Assembly (NCBI RefSeq): GCF_019218285.1
Contig: NZ_JAHUZG010000009.1
Coordinates: 1 to 64,000 of the forward strand
Length of the DNA stretch: 64,000 bases
Direction: 5' to 3'
Origin: Antarctobacter sediminis
GTDB taxonomy: Bacteria > Pseudomonadota > Alphaproteobacteria > Rhodobacterales > Rhodobacteraceae
The notes under the pieces: generated by a model
The model's database searches: none
Told to the model about the DNA's origin: nothing
What the model saw: the letters and a program-made list of their open reading frames with translations, nothing else
Position numbers and translations under genes: made by a program
Shown here: positions 59,471-64,000 of the stretch, one piece after another
Layout: the number at the start of each line of letters is the position of its first letter
Numbering within the stretch: the first letter of the stretch is position 1

Positions 59471-60580
59471 TCATTTGGACCGCATCGGGATCACCGAGGC
59501 AGGGGGTTCGTCGCGATTGAGGCGGGCGCCGTTTTCGGTTGCCTCGAAGAGATGCATGGCCGCCGGGTCAAAGCTCAGCGCCACGGACTGGCCAACATCC
59601 ATCCGGCGGGTCGCTTCGACCCGCGCGGCGATGCGGCTGTGATCGGGCAGTTCCAACGTGACGATGGTTTCATGGCCGGTGTTTTCGGCCAGCCGCACGG
59701 TGGCGGGCAGGCCTTCGCCGGTGGCGATGGTGATGGCCTCGGGGCGGACGCCCAGAACGGCGGGACCGTCGCGCAGGCTGTCGACAAAAGCGGTGCGGTC
59801 AAAGGGCACGCGGTGCCCGGCGACAAGGAAATCGCCGCCATCGACCGCGCCTTCGATCTGGTTCATCGGCGGGGTGCCGATAAAACCGGCCACAAAGCGA
59901 TTTGCGGGGCGGTTGTAGATCGCGTCGGGTGTGTCGAACTGCTGGACGCGGCCCGCGTGCATCACGGCGATGCGGCTGGCCATGGTCATGGCTTCCAGCT
60001 GGTCGTGGGTGACATAGACCATGGTCTTGCCCAGCCTGCGGTGCAGCTCGATCAGTTCGGCGCGCATGTAGCTGCGCAGCTTGGCGTCGAGGTTGGACAA
60101 GGGTTCGTCCAGCAGGAAGACCTGCGGTTCACGTACCAGCGCCCGGCCAAGGGCGACGCGCTGTTGCTGACCCCCGGAAAGCTGTTTCGGCTTGCGGTCC
60201 AGCAGCGGTTCCAGTTGCAGCAGCGCGGCGGCCTTTTGCACCGCCTCTTCGCGGGCGCGGCCCTTGATGCCGCGCTTTTTCAGCGGATAGCCGATGTTTT
60301 CGCCCACGGTCATATGCGGGTAAAGCGCGTAGCTTTGGAACACCATGGCGATGTCACGCTTGCCCGGGGCAAGATCATTGACCACCCGGTCCCCGATCAG
60401 GATGTCGCCGCGGGTCGGAAAATCCAGCCCCGCCAGCATCCGCAGAGTGGTGGATTTGCCACAGCCCGAAGGCCCCAGCAGGGCGACGAATTCGCCGTCA
60501 TGGATTTCAAGGTCCAGCTTTTCCAGCGCGACATAGGTGCCAAAGGCTTTGTGGACGTTTCGGAAGGTTACGTTGGCCAA
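59471..60580 (-). CDS. sugar-type ABC transporter ATP-binding protein (UgpC/MalK family)
   Basis: 369 residues. The start is a TTG at 60580 after AAAAAGGAG; the reading frame extends upstream only as a shadow of the permease gene. Walker A GPSGCGKST, signature LSGGQQQRVALGRAL, Walker B VFLLDEPLSNLD, H-loop YVTHDQLEAMT, and a TOBE-type C-terminus (GVRPEAITI). Serves the two permeases directly upstream in the operon. Confidence 0.92.
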   Translation of the reverse strand: MANVTFRNVHKAFGTYVALEKLDLEIHDGEFVALLGPSGCGKSTTLRMLAGLDFPTRGDILIGDRVVNDLAPGKRDIAMVFQSYALYPHMTVGENIGYPLKKRGIKGRAREEAVQKAAALLQLEPLLDRKPKQLSGGQQQRVALGRALVREPQVFLLDEPLSNLDAKLRSYMRAELIELHRRLGKTMVYVTHDQLEAMTMASRIAVMHAGRVQQFDTPDAIYNRPANRFVAGFIGTPPMNQIEGAVDGGDFLVAGHRVPFDRTAFVDSLRDGPAVLGVRPEAITIATGEGLPATVRLAENTGHETIVTLELPDHSRIAARVEATRRMDVGQSVALSFDPAAMHLFEATENGARLNRDEPPASVIPMRSK

Positions 60581-60597
60581 TTCAGGCTCCTTTTTCT

Positions 60598-61425
60598 TCA
60601 GCCCTTGACGCCGCCGGCACCGAAGCCGCTGGTCAGGTAACTTTGCAGGAAGGCGAAGACGACGATCAGCGGCAGGCTCATCATCACCGAGGCCGCCATG
60701 AGCAGGGACCATTCGATGTTGAACGCCGAGATCAGCATGGACATCACGCCGGTTGTCAGGGGGGCGACCGCCTCGGAGTTCACCAGCACCAGCGCGTAGA
60801 GATATTCGTTCCACGACAGGATGAAGGTAAACAGCGCGGTCGAGATGATGCCCGGCAGAAGCTGGGGAAAAATCACGTCGCGGAAGGCGCCAAGACGGGA
60901 TGCGCCATCCACAAGCGCCGCGTTTTCCAGATCTTCGGGGATGCCCTCCATGAAGCTGCGCAGAAGCCACAGCGCGTAGGGCAGGGCAAAGGTGGTGTGC
61001 GCGAGGATCAGGCTGAACAGCGTGTTCGACAGGCCCAGCGAGACCATCATCAGGTAGAGCGGGATGATCAGCACCACCGAGGGCAGCAGGTAGGTGAACA
61101 GCACCAGCATCGCCAGCGTTTCGCGCCCGCGATAGGTAAAGCGCACGAGGCTGTAGGCCCCCAGCGTCCCCAGCGCGACGACAAAGATCGTGGTCGTCGT
61201 GGCCAGCACCACCGAGTTGCGGAAGTAGCGCAGGAAGGGCGTTTCGCTCAGCAGGCGCCAGTAATGTTCAAAGGTGACGGTTTCGGGAATCCATGTGGGC
61301 GGGATGCGAAAGAGTTCCGTCTGTGGCTTGACCGAGGTGACGATCATCCAGATCAGCGGAAAGGAGATCAGCAGGACCAGCGCCCATGTGATGACGTTCA
61401 GAAGGACGGGGCGGAGCAGTTTCAT
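60598..61425 (-). CDS. sugar-type ABC transporter permease (MalG family)
   Basis: 275 residues, about six helices, EAA loop PEDLENAALVDGASRLGAFRDVIFPQLLPG. Start overlaps the MalF-type permease stop (ATGA). Confidence 0.9.
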   Translation of the reverse strand: MKLLRPVLLNVITWALVLLISFPLIWMIVTSVKPQTELFRIPPTWIPETVTFEHYWRLLSETPFLRYFRNSVVLATTTTIFVVALGTLGAYSLVRFTYRGRETLAMLVLFTYLLPSVVLIIPLYLMMVSLGLSNTLFSLILAHTTFALPYALWLLRSFMEGIPEDLENAALVDGASRLGAFRDVIFPQLLPGIISTALFTFILSWNEYLYALVLVNSEAVAPLTTGVMSMLISAFNIEWSLLMAASVMMSLPLIVVFAFLQSYLTSGFGAGGVKG

Positions 61426-62339
61426 GCCTTCTTCTCCTTGGTCTGGCGGATGTAGAGCACCATGAAGACCAGCATCACCAGCATCATGCCCACGGAATAG
61501 GCCGCCGCCTGGCCCATCTGGTTCAGGCCAAAGGCCTCTTGGTAGACCAGCAGCGACAGGGTCTGGGTCGAGGTCACGGGACCGCCGCCCGTCAGCAGGT
61601 ACAGCAGGTCGAATTCCTTGAAGTCCCAGATGGCTCGCAAGAGGATGATGACCGTCAGGACCGAGCGCAGTTGCGGCAGGGTCACGTCAAAGAAGCGAGC
61701 GATCGGGCCGGCGCCGTCGATGCGGGCGGCCTCGTAGAGGTTTTCGGGGATCGTTTGCAGCCGGGCCAGCACGGCGATCACGACGAAGGGAAAGTACTTC
61801 CAGGCCCCCACAAGGATCACGCCGATCATGGCGTTGGGCATGGAGCCAAGCCAATCCAGCGGCATGTCGATGATGCCCAGTTGCATCAGGCCCTGATTCA
61901 GCGCGCCGTAAAGATCGTTGAACAGCCATTTCCAGACCAGAACCGCCACGACGGTGGACAGGAAATAGGGAAACAGCACAAGGCTGCGCGCCAGCGACCG
62001 GAACCAGATGTTCTGGTGCAGCAGCAGCGCAAGGCCGACACCGGCCACGATTTGCAGTGTCAGCGTGCCGACCGTCCAGATCAGCGTGACGCCCAGCGAA
62101 TTCCAGAAGGCCTTGCCGGTCAGCAGTTCGATGTAGTTGTCCGCGCCGACAAAACCGCCCTGAAGCGTGGGCGTGTAGATCGAAAAGACGGAAAGGTAGA
62201 TCGCCGCCAAAAGCGGGTAGACGATCACGAGGCTGAACACGAGGATGGTCGGTGCGATCAGCAGCACGCCAAGCCGCGCGTAGGCCCGTTCGAGGGGCGG
62301 CGCCGCGGCCTGCGGCAGGTTGGTTGCGATTGCGGTCAT
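61422..62339 (-). CDS. sugar-type ABC transporter permease (MalF family)
   Basis: 305 residues with EAA loop PENLYEAARIDGAGPIARFFDVTLPQLRSV and FKEFDLLYLLTGGGPVTSTQTL. It is 74 bases downstream of the binding-protein gene. Confidence 0.9.
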   Translation of the reverse strand: MTAIATNLPQAAAPPLERAYARLGVLLIAPTILVFSLVIVYPLLAAIYLSVFSIYTPTLQGGFVGADNYIELLTGKAFWNSLGVTLIWTVGTLTLQIVAGVGLALLLHQNIWFRSLARSLVLFPYFLSTVVAVLVWKWLFNDLYGALNQGLMQLGIIDMPLDWLGSMPNAMIGVILVGAWKYFPFVVIAVLARLQTIPENLYEAARIDGAGPIARFFDVTLPQLRSVLTVIILLRAIWDFKEFDLLYLLTGGGPVTSTQTLSLLVYQEAFGLNQMGQAAAYSVGMMLVMLVFMVLYIRQTKEKKA

Positions 62340-62413
62340 GTAACGTCCTGGGAAAAAGCGCCCGGCGGCACAGGGAGAAGCCGCCGGGCCGGAGTATGAC
62401 GGGCCGGGGAGGG

Positions 62414-63751
62414 TCAGCCTGCCATGATCTCTTCGATGCGCTTGGCCGTGTCGCCAAGAACCGCATCGACGTTTTCGTCGTTCAGGACGACGCGCTGCAC
62501 CATCTCGGCGATGACGCCCGAGTTGACGATCTCACCGGCCTTGACGTTGGGTTTATGCGCGGTGCTTTCCCAGCCAAGGTTGAACCCGTTGGCGGCCGCC
62601 GCGGCCATCTTGTCGACCTCTGCCGAGTATTTCTCGATGATCGGGTTTTTCTGGTATTCCGGCATCTCGGCGATGGTCGAGAGCACCGGCAGAACGTGGC
62701 CCGGCGCCGCGTGCAACTGCTGGATGTAGCCTTCGGGATCATAGAGGAAGGCGGCGAACTGCTTGGTTGCTTCCATGTCCGACGCCGCCTTGGGAATAAA
62801 GACCGAGGGGAAGTCGTTGAAGGTCCAGGGCGCGATGTCCTCGGATTTCGTCGGGTAGAGATCGCAGGTGACGTGATCCGCGATGCCCGGGTTCTGGTTG
62901 TTGACGTTGATCAACACGCGCCCGGTGTAGATGCCGGTGGCGCAGGCGCCCGAAACAAAGGCCGTCAGGCTGTCGCCCCAGCTGTAGTTGGTGGCGCCCG
63001 GCGGGCAGTACTGGCGCATCGCCTTGTAAAATTCCAGCGCGTCGCGGGTTTCGGGGCTGTCGATGGCCACGTCCAGATCGGGGCTGAACACCATTCCGCC
63101 GGCCTGATGGATCACGCCGATGAAGATCAGCGTCGTCATCGAGTTGCGGCCATAGGGCAGGGGCGCGCCGTAGATGCCGCCGCCCTGCATTTTGCCGCAA
63201 GCGGACAGAAGTTCGTCCCACGTACGCGGGTTCTTGTCGATGCCGGCCTTTTCCATCAGATCCTTGCGCAGCCAGATCACGTTGGCGGCCGAGTTGCCGA
63301 TCGAGGTGCCCGCGTATTGGCCCTTGTCGATCTCATAGATGCGGTTCACCCCGTCGTAGAATTTCTCGGGGCCGATCATCTCGATCACGTCGTTGAAGGG
63401 CTCCAGGAGGCCGTTGCGCCAGTAGTTGGACACCGCGAAGCTGGGCAGGTGCGTGACGATGTTCGGGACGTCGCCGCTTGCAAAAGCGGCAGCAAGTTGA
63501 GGGGCATAGCCCTCGTCCGAGGTTTTCTCGAACACCACTTTGACGTTCTGGTGCAGCGCCTCGAAGTTGGCGATCTGGGTTTTGTAGGCGGCCAGCTGCT
63601 CTGGCGAGGACTGGGGCGACCACCAGCGCAGGGTGATCTGCTCTTGCGCCTGGATGCGGCGCGGCATGAGGGCCGCAGCGCCAGCCGCGGCCATTCCGGT
63701 CAGAACTGTGCGACGCGGCAGTCCCGCGTTCATCCGTTTGTTGGTGGTCAT
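62414..63751 (-). CDS. extracellular solute-binding protein (family 1), probable Tat substrate
   Basis: 445 residues from the ATG at 63751 (GGGGAG upstream); the open frame to 63907 lies in the promoter. The N-terminus has a twin-arginine signal, R13-R14 in LPRRTVLTGMAAAGAAAL, so it is probably exported folded. The mature part is a family 1 binding protein (ITLRWWSPQSSPEQLAAYKTQIANFEALHQNVKVVFEKTSDEGY). It is the first gene of the operon, so it sets transporter specificity; ligand unknown. Confidence 0.9.
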   Translation of the reverse strand: MTTNKRMNAGLPRRTVLTGMAAAGAAALMPRRIQAQEQITLRWWSPQSSPEQLAAYKTQIANFEALHQNVKVVFEKTSDEGYAPQLAAAFASGDVPNIVTHLPSFAVSNYWRNGLLEPFNDVIEMIGPEKFYDGVNRIYEIDKGQYAGTSIGNSAANVIWLRKDLMEKAGIDKNPRTWDELLSACGKMQGGGIYGAPLPYGRNSMTTLIFIGVIHQAGGMVFSPDLDVAIDSPETRDALEFYKAMRQYCPPGATNYSWGDSLTAFVSGACATGIYTGRVLINVNNQNPGIADHVTCDLYPTKSEDIAPWTFNDFPSVFIPKAASDMEATKQFAAFLYDPEGYIQQLHAAPGHVLPVLSTIAEMPEYQKNPIIEKYSAEVDKMAAAAANGFNLGWESTAHKPNVKAGEIVNSGVIAEMVQRVVLNDENVDAVLGDTAKRIEEIMAG

Positions 63752-63767
63752 GTGACACTCCCCTGTT

Positions 63768-63807
63768 GGCAATGTTCGCATATCGAACATATGTTCGTAA
63801 CATTGCC
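63768..63807. promoter_or_regulatory. nested operator palindromes upstream of the sugar-type ABC operon
   Basis: Outer arms GGCAATGTT (63768-63776) and AACATTGCC (63799-63807) enclose GTTCG-CATAT-CGAAC (63774-63788) and the perfect CGAACATATGTTCG (63784-63797). The block sits 17 bases before the binding-protein start, where a repressor would block transcription. The GTTCG-N5-CGAAC arrangement resembles IclR-type sites. Confidence 0.7.
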
Positions 63808-63887
63808 GATGCGAGACTCGAATCGCAAGTGTTTTTTGACGCGGCCCGCAGTTCAAACTGGGTTCCGCTTCGAGTTTTGCGGTGATA

Positions 63888-63902
63888 GTTCGTATTGCGC
63901 AC
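63888..63902. promoter_or_regulatory. GTTCG-N5-CGCAC motif before the terminal gene
   Basis: GTTCGTATTGCGCAC lies 18 bases upstream of the ATG at 63920. It is nearly identical to the reverse complement of the site at 36577-36591 and fits the GTTCG-N5-CGCAC pattern I recall for PcaR-type IclR regulators. Confidence 0.5.
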
Positions 63903-63919
63903 AACAAGTGAGACGTCAG

Positions 63920-64000
63920 ATGGCGAAACCCGTTAAGACCAAGCCCGTTCAGGCCAAGAGTGAAACCCGCCTTGGAACCGTGACACCCGACGCGGGGGAA
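63920..64000 (+). CDS. start of an unidentified gene, divergent from the ABC operon (cut by window end)
   Basis: An ATG at 63920 opens 27 codons (MAKPVKTKPVQAKSETRLGT...) to the window edge. The Lys/Pro-rich N-terminus is not diagnostic. Position, divergent from a transport operon across a shared operator region, suggests a transcriptional regulator, possibly IclR-type, but nothing conserved is yet visible. Confidence 0.45.
   Translation, partial: MAKPVKTKPVQAKSETRLGTVTPDAGE

Overview
The window is GC-rich, densely packed DNA from an alphaproteobacterium, most likely a Rhodobacteraceae (roseobacter-type) species. The signs are a complete repABC replication and partitioning operon, Liv, Dpp, Glp and Ugp-type ABC uptake operons, many ATGA/TGATG start-stop overlaps, and hairpin-rich intergenic DNA of the kind common in that family. 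Because repA, repB and repC (46957-50492, minus strand) are intact and flanked by parS-like palindromes and a candidate counter-transcribed RNA, I infer that the window lies on an extrachromosomal replicon (megaplasmid or chromid). No transposase, tRNA, rRNA or CRISPR array was seen.

Layout. (1) 1-2256: citrulline/ornithine catabolism (citrulline hydrolase-like CtlX and ornithine cyclodeaminase, cut by the window edge) with a divergent Lrp-type regulator. (2) 2374-17579: a 15-kb one-direction island with a TetR regulator, a two-subunit coenzyme B12 acyl-CoA mutase, its MeaB chaperone, an acyl-CoA dehydrogenase, a LivHMGF/K transporter, an acyl-CoA ligase, a MerR regulator, a thiolase, two MaoC-type hot-dog hydratases and an SDR, closed by a strong terminator. 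It reads as a full route: import, CoA activation, carbon-skeleton rearrangement, beta-oxidation, thiolysis. The mutase lacks the methylmalonyl-CoA-specific residues, so its substrate is unknown. This is my main candidate for an undescribed system. (3) 17590-18897: AtoE-type short-chain fatty acid transporter. (4) 19117-30525: glycerol / glycerol-3-phosphate operon (glpR, glpD, glpSTPQ, DUF2160, glpV, glpK, Fe-ADH).

(5) 30568-36343: peptide scavenging on the minus strand (orphan peptide-binding protein, M24 and M20 peptidases) and an aldo/keto reductase-RidA fusion. (6) 36637-40946: polar amino acid ABC operon with a polysaccharide deacetylase-family enzyme and a GAF protein. (7) 40926-46904: XRE-cupin regulator and a dipeptide ABC system (dppBCDF minus, dppA divergent). 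(8) 46957-50492: repCBA, read repA-repB-repC on the minus strand. (9) 50799-54817: an NAD-kinase-like protein with a divergent pair of glycine dehydrogenase (P-protein) subunits, and no gcvT or gcvH beside them. (10) 54932-55536: parDE-type toxin-antitoxin with a large operator palindrome. (11) 55554-63751: a minus-strand operon with a sugar-type ABC transporter, class III aminotransferase, DapA-family lyase and two SDRs. A divergent gene starts at 63920 and is cut by the window end.

A recurrent operator-like motif built from GTTCG/CGAAC half-sites (N5 or N4 spacing) lies upstream of at least four transport operons (34749, 36577, 45165, 63774/63888), with a weaker version before the P-protein operon (50767). 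It suggests a shared or paralogous IclR-like regulator on this replicon. All reading frames and motifs were read by eye; no database search was run.
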